A stretch of 64,000 bases of DNA, taken from Muriicola marianensis. Its GTDB lineage: Bacteria; Bacteroidota; Bacteroidia; Flavobacteriales; Flavobacteriaceae. The DNA lies in assembly GCF_014638095.1 (NCBI RefSeq), contig NZ_BMFH01000001.1, positions 62,001-126,000 on the forward strand, read 5' to 3'. Made by a program: the position numbers and the translations under genes. Below, in pieces: positions 47,149-56,392 of the stretch. The stretch's first letter is position 1. Each line of letters begins with the position of its first letter. The notes under the pieces are model-generated. The model saw nothing but the letters and a program-made list of their open reading frames with translations. It was not told the origin of the DNA and searched no databases.

Positions 47149-48084
47149 ATGTATATCGAACAAGGATACGAAGGCAGTTTTGCTCACTGGAAGTTCTGGA
47201 TCCTGCCTTTGGGCTTTATCATCTTTATGGTCTTCAACTATATATCCGTCCTGTATTCTCCGGTAAGTGTTGACGTGATGATGGCACAACTGATAGATCA
47301 GCTGGGTTCCAACGTGGTCTTAATTCTCCTGCTCTTTCCATTGGCTCTCGGCCTATTCTTCCTGCTGGGATGGGTGAAGCTCGTACAAACCCAATCGATC
47401 CGGGCATTTACAACTTCCAGAAAGCGAATCGACTGGAAAAGAATGGGCTTTGCTTTTCTCCTTTGGGGAGGGATCACCGTTTTGATGACCCTGGTGGATG
47501 TCTACTTCTCGCCCGAGGATTTCAAATGGAATTTTGAGTTGATGCCATTTCTGAAACTGGCAGCCATCGCGATCCTTCTGATCCCCCTTCAAACCAGTTT
47601 CGAGGAGTATATGTTTCGTGGGCACATGATGCAGGGGATCGGTCTGCTGGCTCGCAATCGCTGGTTGCCCCTATTAGTTACCTCCCTGCTTTTCGGTCTG
47701 ATGCATCTCGGAAACCCCGAGGTCGAAAAACTCGGACCCGGGGTCATGGTCTTCTATATCGGTACTGGCCTCTTCCTGGGAATCATCACCCTGATGGATG
47801 AGGGCCTGGAGCTTGCCCTGGGATTCCATGCGGCCAATAACCTCTTCGGAGCCTTGTTGGTCACGGCCGATTGGACGGCATTCCAGACCCATTCGATCTA
47901 CAGAGATATCTCTGATCCCGTCCTGGGGTGGGACATCCTGGTGCCCGTTTTTGTTTTGTTCCCTCTCTTGTTGTACTTCTTTTCTAAAAAATACGGGTGG
48001 ACGAACTGGAAGGAAAAACTGACGGGACGGGTAGCTTCTAAAGAGGAATTCCTACAAAATCATTCACATGCAAAGACATTTTAA
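47149..48084 (+). CDS. CPBP-family intramembrane metalloprotease
   Basis: A 311-residue integral membrane protein with about seven spans. The ABI/CPBP motifs are SFEEYMFRGHMMQ (Glu-Glu and Arg), LLFGLMHLGNPE (His) and LGFHAANNLFGALL (second His and Asn), which form the metal-binding catalytic site. I start at the ATG at 47149, 5 bp after menC, with family-like MYIEQGYEGS; an in-frame TTG 48 bp earlier overlaps menC. Substrate unknown; its place between menC and menE is typical of the cluster. Overlaps menE by 17 bp. Confidence 0.9.
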   Translation: MYIEQGYEGSFAHWKFWILPLGFIIFMVFNYISVLYSPVSVDVMMAQLIDQLGSNVVLILLLFPLALGLFFLLGWVKLVQTQSIRAFTTSRKRIDWKRMGFAFLLWGGITVLMTLVDVYFSPEDFKWNFELMPFLKLAAIAILLIPLQTSFEEYMFRGHMMQGIGLLARNRWLPLLVTSLLFGLMHLGNPEVEKLGPGVMVFYIGTGLFLGIITLMDEGLELALGFHAANNLFGALLVTADWTAFQTHSIYRDISDPVLGWDILVPVFVLFPLLLYFFSKKYGWTNWKEKLTGRVASKEEFLQNHSHAKTF

Positions 48085-49153
48085 CGAAATACATCCCCAT
48101 TTTAAGTTACAGGGTTTCCATTATACCCATCACGAACTCCAGGATGTGGCTTACAGCCTGATCAAGGAAGGTGACAGCGAGGAACGGCTGATTGGTGACT
48201 TCCTGATGGATTGGATCTCTTCTCGGGAAGAAGTGGTGGTCAGGACCTCCGGTTCTACCGGCAAACCCAAGGCGATCACCCTGAGCAAACAGGCGATGGT
48301 GAATTCTGCCCTGGCAACGGGTACGTACTTTGGGATCCGGGAAAAATCAACAGCGCTTCTGTGTTTGTCGGCAAGCCATATCGCTGCCAAGATGATGCTG
48401 GTGAGGGCAATGGTCCTGGGACTTTCCCTGGATACGGTAACGCCTTCCTCTACACCTTTGACAGGATCGGACAAATCGTATGATCTTTGCGCCATGGTGC
48501 CCATGCAGCTCGAGAAATCAATAAAGGACCTGAACAGGATCGGGACCCTTCTTGTAGGAGGCGCTCCCATCCCCCAAAAGCTAAGGGAAAGCCTGAAAGG
48601 GTGCAACACCAGAATTTATGAGACCTACGGGATGACTGAGACCTGTTCCCATATCGCCGTACGATATGTTGAGGTAGACAAAAAAGTGCCTCCGATAGGA
48701 GGAGGTGAACACTTCCACACCTTACCCGGCATTACCGTTTCAGCTGATGAGAGAGGTTGCCTCGTCATTCACGCTCCTGAACTGGGACAGGATAAGCTTA
48801 AGACCAATGATCTGGTCAATCTGATTTCGGAAACGGAATTCGATTGGCTTGGCCGATGGGACCACGTCATCAACTCCGGGGGGGTAAAACTGATTCCTGA
48901 GCAGATCGAAGAAAAACTGAGACCTGTGGTCAAGGGCCGTTTTATCCTGACCTCAAAACCGGACGATACATTGGGAGAAAAGTTGATTCTGGTAATTGAA
49001 GGAAAGGAAGAACAGGGGCTGCTCGAGAAGATCTCAGGGATGAAGAACCTGGATAAATTTGAAATACCAAAGGAAATACATCACCTGGATCAATTTCCGC
49101 AATCGGAATCCGGCAAGGTGAAACGCGAATCGATCAGGAAGGAAATCCTTTGA
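48068..49153 (+). CDS. menE: o-Succinylbenzoate-CoA ligase
   Basis: Adenylate-forming enzyme that activates o-succinylbenzoate with CoA. The ATP loop TSGSTGKPK is at 60-68, the second motif is ETYGMTETCSH, and a C-terminal domain carries the SESGKVKRES lysine. The 361-residue length is short for the superfamily (usually about 450 or more) but typical for Bacteroidetes MenE, which lacks part of the N-terminal region. Overlaps the CPBP gene by 17 bp, so they are co-transcribed. Confidence 0.93.
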   Translation: MQRHFNEIHPHFKLQGFHYTHHELQDVAYSLIKEGDSEERLIGDFLMDWISSREEVVVRTSGSTGKPKAITLSKQAMVNSALATGTYFGIREKSTALLCLSASHIAAKMMLVRAMVLGLSLDTVTPSSTPLTGSDKSYDLCAMVPMQLEKSIKDLNRIGTLLVGGAPIPQKLRESLKGCNTRIYETYGMTETCSHIAVRYVEVDKKVPPIGGGEHFHTLPGITVSADERGCLVIHAPELGQDKLKTNDLVNLISETEFDWLGRWDHVINSGGVKLIPEQIEEKLRPVVKGRFILTSKPDDTLGEKLILVIEGKEEQGLLEKISGMKNLDKFEIPKEIHHLDQFPQSESGKVKRESIRKEIL

Positions 49154-49238
49154 AAGGACGACTTTAATGAAAGTCGGGAAAGTGGAGATCCAGTAAGTGA
49201 ATTCTATTTCAACAATTACAAACTCAAATAATATAACT

Positions 49239-50630
49239 GTGAATTTAATATCCCGTTCTTTACACAAATGGCATAGGTCCGGAAATCGGCTATGTTTTAT
49301 TCTGCTGCTAGCCCTTAGCATTCAATTTTCTTTCGGTCAGCACATACTACCCGAGTATGAAAGGGCGGAAGTTGTAGACGAGATTCTGGAGGAACGATTT
49401 AATAATCTCCTGCCCGAGTTGATGGATAAGACAGGGATCGACATGTGGATCCTGATCTCCAGGGAATACAACGAGGATCCGGTACTGAAGACCATGTTGC
49501 CGGCTACCTGGCTCAATGCCAGGCGGCGGACCATCCTGGTGTTCTACAGAGACCGTGAGAACAACCGCATTGAAAAGCTGGCGGTGGCCCGGTACAATGT
49601 GGGGAAGAACATCGTATCTGCCTGGGACAAGGAGAAGGAACCCGACCAGTGGAAGCGTCTGATGGAGATCATTTCTTCCAGGGACCCCAAAAAAATCGGC
49701 CTCAATTTTTCAAAGGACCACAATATTGCAGACGGACTGGACAAGACCGATTATGAGGAATTCATGGCTTATCTTCCCAAAGCGCTCCATAAAAGAGTAG
49801 TGTCTGCGGAACAACTGGCCGTGAGGTGGATTGAGACGAGGACAGAACGAGAGATGGTTATCTTTTCGCACCTGGTTAGCATTACCCATGAGATCATCGC
49901 TGAAGCCTTCTCAGAAAAGGTCATCACTCCGGGGGTCACAACCACCTCTGATGTGGAATGGTGGATGCGCCAGAAGGTCACTGAAATGGGCCTGGAGACT
50001 TGGTTCCATCCCACGGTCGACATTCAACGTTCTGAGGAAGCCCTCGTCGGACACCTGTATTCCTTTTCCGGCAGGCCCGAAGATATGCTGATCCTGCCCG
50101 GGGACCTGCTGCATTGTGATTTCGGGATCACCTATTTGAGACTCAACACGGATTGTCAGGAACTGGCCTATGTTCTGAGACCGGGAGAGACAGCTCCTCC
50201 TGACTTTCTGGTCGAGGCCCTTAAAAAAGGCAACAGAGTGCAGGATTTGCTCACCGAAAATATGAAAACAGGGCTGACCGGGAATGAGATACTCGCAAAA
50301 GCCCTGGAAGCAGGCAGGGCCGAAGGATTGAGGCCTGCCATTTATACGCATCCCCTGGGATCTTACGGGCACTCCGCAGGAACTACCATAGGGATGTGGG
50401 ATGCCCAGGGAGGGGTGATGAAGGACGACGGGGAGAATTACCCCCTCAACCCCGATACGGTGTACGCCATTGAACTCAACACTACCGTTTACCTTCCTGA
50501 GTGGAAGCGGGACATCAGGATCATGCTGGAGGAGGCGGGATTTTACGGGAAAGACGGCTTCAGGTACGTAAATGGCAGGCAGACCGAATTGCTCCTTGTT
50601 CCGAGACCTTTAACCCATCAGGGCCAGTGA
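49239..50630 (+). CDS. Exported M24-family metallopeptidase
   Basis: A 463-residue protein with a signal peptide (LCFILLLALSIQFSFGQ) and a creatinase/aminopeptidase-P architecture. All five expected metal ligands can be seen: Asp in HCDFG, Asp in NTDCQ, His in GHSAGTT, Glu in YAIELN and Glu in IMLEEAG. A Pro-dipeptidase or aminopeptidase activity in the periplasm is likely. The start is tentative: GTG at 49239 suits the signal peptide; another GTG lies at 49197 and no ATG is available. The next gene starts 1 bp after its stop. Confidence 0.88.
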   Translation: MNLISRSLHKWHRSGNRLCFILLLALSIQFSFGQHILPEYERAEVVDEILEERFNNLLPELMDKTGIDMWILISREYNEDPVLKTMLPATWLNARRRTILVFYRDRENNRIEKLAVARYNVGKNIVSAWDKEKEPDQWKRLMEIISSRDPKKIGLNFSKDHNIADGLDKTDYEEFMAYLPKALHKRVVSAEQLAVRWIETRTEREMVIFSHLVSITHEIIAEAFSEKVITPGVTTTSDVEWWMRQKVTEMGLETWFHPTVDIQRSEEALVGHLYSFSGRPEDMLILPGDLLHCDFGITYLRLNTDCQELAYVLRPGETAPPDFLVEALKKGNRVQDLLTENMKTGLTGNEILAKALEAGRAEGLRPAIYTHPLGSYGHSAGTTIGMWDAQGGVMKDDGENYPLNPDTVYAIELNTTVYLPEWKRDIRIMLEEAGFYGKDGFRYVNGRQTELLLVPRPLTHQGQ

Positions 50631-50631
50631 T

Positions 50632-52827
50632 ATGAAAACTATCAGATTAATTCTTCTGATGAGCTTGCTCAGTTGTTCCTTCCTCGGGGCACAGCAGGCA
50701 ACAAACCCTAATACCACCATCTTTTGGGATGTCTCCCTTTCAGCCAGGGACAGGGATCTGGAGAAGGACCTGGACATTTTGGAGAAGGTATTCCAGAGGT
50801 CTCCGGACCAGCAAGTACAGCTGGTGCTTTTCAATCTGGAGAACACCGAAAAGAATTATACCATTGCAGGAGGACAATGGGAAGAGCTGAGGAAGGATCT
50901 GGAATCACTGAATTATGACGGGGCTAACGAGTATTCCCAACTCAAGGGTCTGGCCAAACATCCCAATATATACCTCTTTACAGACGGGAACCGGATCTAC
51001 GAGGGAGATTTTCCGGATCTGCCGCCCAAAAGCTATCTGATCAACAGCTCGCCCTTCCGGGATGAGGAGTTCCTCAAAAGGACAGCCCTTATTAACCGCT
51101 ATCGACTCATGGACTTTGCGGCGATTCTACCCGAAAACATCAGCAACCTCAAAAAACCACGGACACAGCAGAAGAGCACAATCTCCGGAAAGGTGTATGT
51201 AGACAATGTACCCGTCCCGGATATGGTGATAGCTGTTAAAGGGGAAGCCGGAGGTGTCAGGACGGTTCTAGACGGGAGTTTTACCATTGAGGCAGCACCC
51301 GGAGATAGTTTGTTGGTGAGCAGTAGAAGTCGAAATACGTATAAGTACGTGCCTGTGGAAGATACGTCTCAGTTGAATATTTTTTTGGATGCCAATGTGG
51401 TATCCCTTGAAGAGGTGGTTCTGGTTGAAAAGCGGCAGGAAGAAGCTGTTAGGGTCAATACAGGATATGGAATTGAAAATTCCGAAAAGATAGGGTATGC
51501 AGTCCAGTCGATAGGTGATGAGGAGATCACCCCTATTCAGACCGATGTGTCACAGTCAGTGATCAATAAATTTTCCAATGTCAATCTTGGAAATACGGAT
51601 GATATCAGCAGGGCGACCATGCGATCCAATACTTCTATCCTGGGAAACAACTACAGCCTTGTCGTCATAGACGGGGTGCCCCAGCGCCAATCTGATTCCT
51701 CCCGGGGTGCAACGTCATCAAATCAGGCTATTTTCAATTACGTCAACCCCGACAATATTGCTTCCATCTCTGTACTGAAGGGATATGCAGCTACCAATAG
51801 GTACGGCAGCCTGGGTGCCAACGGGGTGATCCTGATCACTACCAAAAGTGCAGCGGGTACGAATGCTACCGGCGAACCGGTAGACCTGGCCAGGTTAAAG
51901 GATAATGTGTATACCGGTAAGGATTCAGGAACAAAAGAATCCAAATCTGAATTGATTTACGCACTGGAGCGTTCCGGAACGCCGGAAAAGGCCTATGAGG
52001 AGTACCTGAGACTGAGATCTGCCTCAGACCGGGGAATAGACTTCTTCCTGGAGACATATGATTTCTTCAAAGAGAAAGATCCGGATAGGGCCGCAGTCGT
52101 CGCCTCCAGCGTACTGGAGCTTTTCCCTAAAGATATCCATACACTGAAAGCGGTCTCCCTAGCACTGGCAGGGGTTGGCAAATACAAAGATGTCATCCGC
52201 ATCAATGAAGAGATCCTTGAAATGGACCGGAAACACACCCAGGCCTACCTGGATATAGCGGTTGCTAAAAAAGAGATGGGTAACTACCAGGATGCCCTCC
52301 AGGACCTGCTGGCCCTCCACGGAAATACCATCACGCCTCCTGTCAGTGCTACCGGCGTTTCCAAAACAGTGGTACGCGAAATAAAAAATCTGGTATTCAG
52401 GCATAAAGGAGCTCTTAATACTACCACAATTCCTTCTCAATTGTTGAACAACCTCAGGTATAATGTTCGTCTCGTCTTTGAATGGAATGATCCCCAGGCA
52501 GAGTTTGAGCTGCAATTCGTCAACCCCCAAAATCGTTTCTTTAACTGGGAACACAACGCCGTGAACAGCTCCGAAAGGATAAAGGACGAGATTCTCACCG
52601 GATACAGCTCTGAGGAATTCGAGTTCTATGGAGACGGGGTGCAAGGAAAATGGATCCTGAATGCGACCTATTTGGGGCACACTGATATGACCAACCAGGT
52701 TCCCCTCGTCCTCAAGTGTACCCTCTACCAGAATTTTGGTTACCCTGATCAGAGTTCCAGGGAGATCGTTCTCTCATTTACAAAGCCAGAGGAGACTAAG
52801 ACCCTGGCTGAGATCCTTGTGGATTGA
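50632..52827 (+). CDS. VWA-like/carboxypeptidase-regulatory/TonB-plug/TPR protein without a barrel
   Basis: A 731-residue exported protein (signal ending LGAQQ). In order: a VWA-like domain at about 27-165 with MIDAS residues (DVSLS at 33-37 and FTDG at 116-119); a carboxypeptidase-regulatory beta domain at about 182-255; a TonB-type plug at about 256-405 (VIDGVP and RYGSLGANGVILITTK); TPR helices at about 440-560; and a C-terminal beta domain from about 600 that resembles DUF2135 (FEWNDPQAEFELQFVNPQN, GYSSEEF, GKWILNATYLG). No outer-membrane beta-barrel follows the plug, so it is not a transporter. Function unknown; likely a periplasmic binding assembly. It is 1 bp after the M24 gene. Confidence 0.9.
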   Translation: MKTIRLILLMSLLSCSFLGAQQATNPNTTIFWDVSLSARDRDLEKDLDILEKVFQRSPDQQVQLVLFNLENTEKNYTIAGGQWEELRKDLESLNYDGANEYSQLKGLAKHPNIYLFTDGNRIYEGDFPDLPPKSYLINSSPFRDEEFLKRTALINRYRLMDFAAILPENISNLKKPRTQQKSTISGKVYVDNVPVPDMVIAVKGEAGGVRTVLDGSFTIEAAPGDSLLVSSRSRNTYKYVPVEDTSQLNIFLDANVVSLEEVVLVEKRQEEAVRVNTGYGIENSEKIGYAVQSIGDEEITPIQTDVSQSVINKFSNVNLGNTDDISRATMRSNTSILGNNYSLVVIDGVPQRQSDSSRGATSSNQAIFNYVNPDNIASISVLKGYAATNRYGSLGANGVILITTKSAAGTNATGEPVDLARLKDNVYTGKDSGTKESKSELIYALERSGTPEKAYEEYLRLRSASDRGIDFFLETYDFFKEKDPDRAAVVASSVLELFPKDIHTLKAVSLALAGVGKYKDVIRINEEILEMDRKHTQAYLDIAVAKKEMGNYQDALQDLLALHGNTITPPVSATGVSKTVVREIKNLVFRHKGALNTTTIPSQLLNNLRYNVRLVFEWNDPQAEFELQFVNPQNRFFNWEHNAVNSSERIKDEILTGYSSEEFEFYGDGVQGKWILNATYLGHTDMTNQVPLVLKCTLYQNFGYPDQSSREIVLSFTKPEETKTLAEILVD

Positions 52828-52902
52828 ATCTGAATTTTTCGTAAATTTAGACAGGTTCAGGCAGTTGATATGCCTGAAAGCCAATGCTATAAAAAAGAAA
52901 CT

Positions 52903-54657
52903 ATGAAAAAGATCATCTTCACCCTATGCCTCTTTTGTGCCGCGATTACCCTTCAGGCACAGGAAAAACAAGTGACCATCAAAGGGAAAGTCTCCGCAAT
53001 GGACGCTGCCCTGGTCAACGCCGAAATCACTTCCCAAAAAACCGGTGAAACTGTAAAAACCGACGCCAGCGGTCGATACGAACTGCAGACAACAGAAGGA
53101 GATAAGGTGACCTTTTCTTATCCCGGTCTTTCGGAAATGGAGATCATCTTGGAGGACGTGAGCTCCGTCCTGAATGTCAAGATGAATTCAGAGGTCAATG
53201 TACTGGACGAAGTGGTGGTCGAAAAGACCAAGATCAAAAGCCAGACCCAGCTGAGACAGGAATACAACAGCAACAAGAATCTGATCAATACAGCCTTCGG
53301 GATCCTCGATAAGGACATTACCAATTTCTCGGTAAGGATCATCGATAAGTCGCAATTGCTCTTCGGAAACTTCGATCTCGCTTCTCTCATACAGTTCAGA
53401 TTTGCCGGCGTCCGTGTGGAAAGACTTGGTGAAAGCCCTTTCAGGCCCAATATCTATCTCAGGGGGTCGTCCATGGGGATGTTCCCGGCCATTTATGACG
53501 TGGATGGTCTTATTCTAAAGGACTATCCCGACTTTGTAATGGTAGAGAATATTGAACGCGTTGCCATACTCAGCGGTCTTGGCCTGGTAACCAAGTACGG
53601 CGGAGCAGCCAACGGAGGGGTCATCGTGATCAATACCAAAGGGGCAAATACCTACAGGGACCCCAGAACCGGAGGGCCTTTTGATCAGGCTCTTCTACGT
53701 AACAATATATACGAAGGCAATGCCTTGAGCAAGGAACAGGCCGGTAAGAACCTCCCGGTCTATCTGCAGGAATTATACGCCAGCCCGTCTGAAAGGAAGG
53801 CGATGGAGGTCTACAAAGACCAGGCTGAAATGTACCGCAGCTCCGTATACTATTTTCTGGATGCTTTTGGATATTTTACGGCCAAGTGGAGCAATACGGA
53901 GTTCGCAGAACAGATCATCGAAGACCACTGGTACCTGTTTGAGGAGAACCCTGTGGGCCTGAAAGCCCTGGCCTATTTGTATCAGACCATGGGCAATAAC
54001 ACCAAGGCGCATGAGCTGTACAAGGAGATCTTTATCCTGCGGCCGCACTACGCCCAATCGTACCGCGATCTCGCTCTCAGTTACAGGCAGATAGGGGATA
54101 TCCGCAAAGCGGCTGCTATGTACGCCCGGTATGACTACCTTGTCAAAGAAGGATTTATCAGGGCCGAAGACCGGGATTTTACACCCCTGATGGAGAGAGA
54201 GTTCAGGAATTTACTCGAATTGCACGCCAGAGAATTCAGGGGGGCGGATAGGAGAAAAAGCCGTTCCCTGAACAGCGACTTTGAGGGAACCCGACTCGTC
54301 TTTGAATGGAATGACAGTGAGGCTGAATTCCAGCTTCAATTCGTCAATCCACAAAACAAATACTTCAATTGGGAACACAGCCTGCTGGCAGATGCTGACC
54401 GCATCAGGGATGAGAAACTAAAAGGGTACTCCTGTGAGGAATACCTCATTGACGGCAACCTTCCCGGCACCTGGCAGATCAATTTGAAGTACCTCGGGAA
54501 CAAAAGCCTGACGCCTTCCTTTATCAAGGCGACGATCTACCACAATTACGGCACCCCGTCACAAAGAGAGGAAGTGAAGGTCTTTAAATTGCAGTTGAAG
54601 GATGTGAACCAGGAACTTTTCACTGTTCAGAACAACACGAACCTGACGTCTAATTGA
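52903..54657 (+). CDS. Carboxypeptidase-regulatory/TonB-plug/TPR protein without a barrel
   Basis: A 584-residue exported protein (signal MKKIIFTLCLFCAAITLQAQ); I start at the ATG at 52903, discarding an upstream in-frame start. It has the same order as the gene before it but no VWA domain: carboxypeptidase-regulatory at about 25-100, plug at about 101-246 (YDVDGLILKD and KYGGAANGGVIVINTK), TPR at about 300-430, and the shared C-terminal domain (FEWNDSEAEFQLQFVNPQN, GYSCEEY, GTWQINLKYLG). The pair is a clear duplication with domain loss or gain. It meets the convergent carboxylase with a 29-bp gap. Confidence 0.9.
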   Translation: MKKIIFTLCLFCAAITLQAQEKQVTIKGKVSAMDAALVNAEITSQKTGETVKTDASGRYELQTTEGDKVTFSYPGLSEMEIILEDVSSVLNVKMNSEVNVLDEVVVEKTKIKSQTQLRQEYNSNKNLINTAFGILDKDITNFSVRIIDKSQLLFGNFDLASLIQFRFAGVRVERLGESPFRPNIYLRGSSMGMFPAIYDVDGLILKDYPDFVMVENIERVAILSGLGLVTKYGGAANGGVIVINTKGANTYRDPRTGGPFDQALLRNNIYEGNALSKEQAGKNLPVYLQELYASPSERKAMEVYKDQAEMYRSSVYYFLDAFGYFTAKWSNTEFAEQIIEDHWYLFEENPVGLKALAYLYQTMGNNTKAHELYKEIFILRPHYAQSYRDLALSYRQIGDIRKAAAMYARYDYLVKEGFIRAEDRDFTPLMEREFRNLLELHAREFRGADRRKSRSLNSDFEGTRLVFEWNDSEAEFQLQFVNPQNKYFNWEHSLLADADRIRDEKLKGYSCEEYLIDGNLPGTWQINLKYLGNKSLTPSFIKATIYHNYGTPSQREEVKVFKLQLKDVNQELFTVQNNTNLTSN

Positions 54658-54686
54658 TACTGGTAAAAGTTATTTAACCATGGCTT

Positions 54687-56315
54687 TTAAACCTGCAAGA
54701 CGCCCATATTGAAGGGTTTTTCGATAGGGGCGTGGTTAGCGGCCTCTATCCCCATGCTGATCCACTTACGTGTTTCCAGAGGATCGATAATGGCATCCGT
54801 CCACAGGTGTGCTGCAGCGTAATAAGGTGAGATCTGGTCATCATACCGCTTCTTGATGCGGGTGTAAAGCTCCTTCTCCTTTTCCGCGGTAATTTTTTCA
54901 CCCTTTTTCTTCAGGGAAGCAGTTTCGATCTGCAGGAGGACCTTGGCTGCGGAGTTACCGCTCATCACAGCCAGCTCGGCGCTAGGCCAGGCCACAATAA
55001 GCCTAGGATCGTACGCCTTCCCACACATGGCGTAATTCCCGGCTCCGTAACTGTTTCCTATGATAACTGTGAACTTCGGTACTACGGAATTACTCACGGC
55101 GTTGACCATCTTTGCCCCATCCTTGATGATGCCGCCGTGCTCGCTCTTGCTGCCGACCATAAACCCGGTCACGTCCTGCAGGAAGACCAGCGGTATCTTT
55201 TTCTGGTTGCAATTGGCAATAAATCGGGTGGCTTTATCTGCCGAATCGGAATAGATGACCCCTCCAAAACGCATCTCACCTTTTTTAGTTTTCACCACCT
55301 TCCTCTGGTTGGCTACAATACCTACGGCCCAACCGTCTATTCGCGCATATCCCGTCAGCAGTGTTTTTCCATATCCTTCCTTATACTGCTCGAACTCCGA
55401 ATTGTCTACCAGTCGTTTGATGATCTCCAGCATGTCATACTGGTCTGCTCTCGACTTTGGCAAGATGCCGAAAATATCATCCACCTTCTCCTTGGGTTGT
55501 TTGGATTTGATACGGCTATAACCCGCAGTCAGTGAAGCTCCCATTTTATCAACCAGATTTCTGATAGTATCCAGCGCATGTTTATCGTCTTTCGCCTTGT
55601 AATCAGTGACCCCGCTGATCTCGCAATGGGTTGTGGCTCCCCCCAGGGTTTCATTGTCTATATCCTCTCCAATTGCGGCCTTGACGAGGTAACTTCCGGC
55701 CAGGAAGATGCTTCCTGTTTTCTCGACGATCAGGGCTTCGTCACTCATGATGGGTAAGTAGGCACCTCCCGCAACACAGCTACCCATCACCGCCGCGATC
55801 TGGGGGATACCCATGCTGCTCATGATGGCGTTATTTCGGAAGATCCTCCCGAAGTGCTCCTTGTCAGGGAAGATCTGCTCCTGCATGGGCAGGTAAACCC
55901 CGGCACTGTCTACCAGGTAGATGATCGGCAAACGATTTTCCATGGCGATCTCCTGGGCGCGCAGGTTTTTCTTCCCCGTAATAGGGAACCAGGCACCGGC
56001 CTTAACGGTAGCGTCATTGGCTACTACAATGCATTGACGCCCCTGAATATATCCGATGACCACGACCACACCTCCTGAAGGACAACCCCCGTGCTCCTCA
56101 TACATGTCGAGCCCGGCCAGGGCACCGATCTCAATGCGCTCCGAATCCTTGTCGAGCAGATAGTCAATGCGCTCACGCGCTGTCATCTTACCCTGGGCGT
56201 GGTGTTTCTCTATCCTTCCCTTGCCGCCTCCCAGAGCGATCCTGGCAAGTATTTTTTTAAGGTCTGATCGTTGTAATTTATTGTGGTCTTCGTTGATATT
56301 GAAGCTCATATCCAT
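54687..56315 (-). CDS. Acyl-CoA carboxylase beta subunit, methylcrotonyl-CoA type
   Basis: A 542-residue carboxyltransferase. The crotonase-like halves are evident, with GKMTARERIDYLLD, the acyl-CoA region SAGVYLPMQEQIFPD and GIPQIAAVMGSCVAGGAY, and the biotin-side QDVTGFMVG and GNSYGAGNYAM. The Ala-Gly-Gly region and IFPDKEHFG favour the beta subunit of methylcrotonyl-CoA carboxylase (leucine breakdown) over propionyl-CoA carboxylase, but this is not certain. The biotin-carrying alpha subunit is not adjacent. I start at 56315 (MDMSFNINEDH); a longer frame overlaps the divergent gene. Confidence 0.88.
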   Translation of the reverse strand: MDMSFNINEDHNKLQRSDLKKILARIALGGGKGRIEKHHAQGKMTARERIDYLLDKDSERIEIGALAGLDMYEEHGGCPSGGVVVVIGYIQGRQCIVVANDATVKAGAWFPITGKKNLRAQEIAMENRLPIIYLVDSAGVYLPMQEQIFPDKEHFGRIFRNNAIMSSMGIPQIAAVMGSCVAGGAYLPIMSDEALIVEKTGSIFLAGSYLVKAAIGEDIDNETLGGATTHCEISGVTDYKAKDDKHALDTIRNLVDKMGASLTAGYSRIKSKQPKEKVDDIFGILPKSRADQYDMLEIIKRLVDNSEFEQYKEGYGKTLLTGYARIDGWAVGIVANQRKVVKTKKGEMRFGGVIYSDSADKATRFIANCNQKKIPLVFLQDVTGFMVGSKSEHGGIIKDGAKMVNAVSNSVVPKFTVIIGNSYGAGNYAMCGKAYDPRLIVAWPSAELAVMSGNSAAKVLLQIETASLKKKGEKITAEKEKELYTRIKKRYDDQISPYYAAAHLWTDAIIDPLETRKWISMGIEAANHAPIEKPFNMGVLQV

Positions 56316-56365
56316 ATGTGCAGACGTGTTTCTTTTAACGCCTAAAGATAAGGAGTTATATTCAT

Positions 56366-56373
56366 TAACTTTG
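56366..56373 (+). promoter_or_regulatory. -7 box before the oxidoreductase
   Basis: A perfect TAACTTTG, 19 nt before the ATG at 56393; no matching TTG seen. A near-consensus box TATCTTTA on the other strand serves the carboxylase. Confidence 0.45.
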
Positions 56374-56392
56374 TCAAAAATACCTGGTATAT

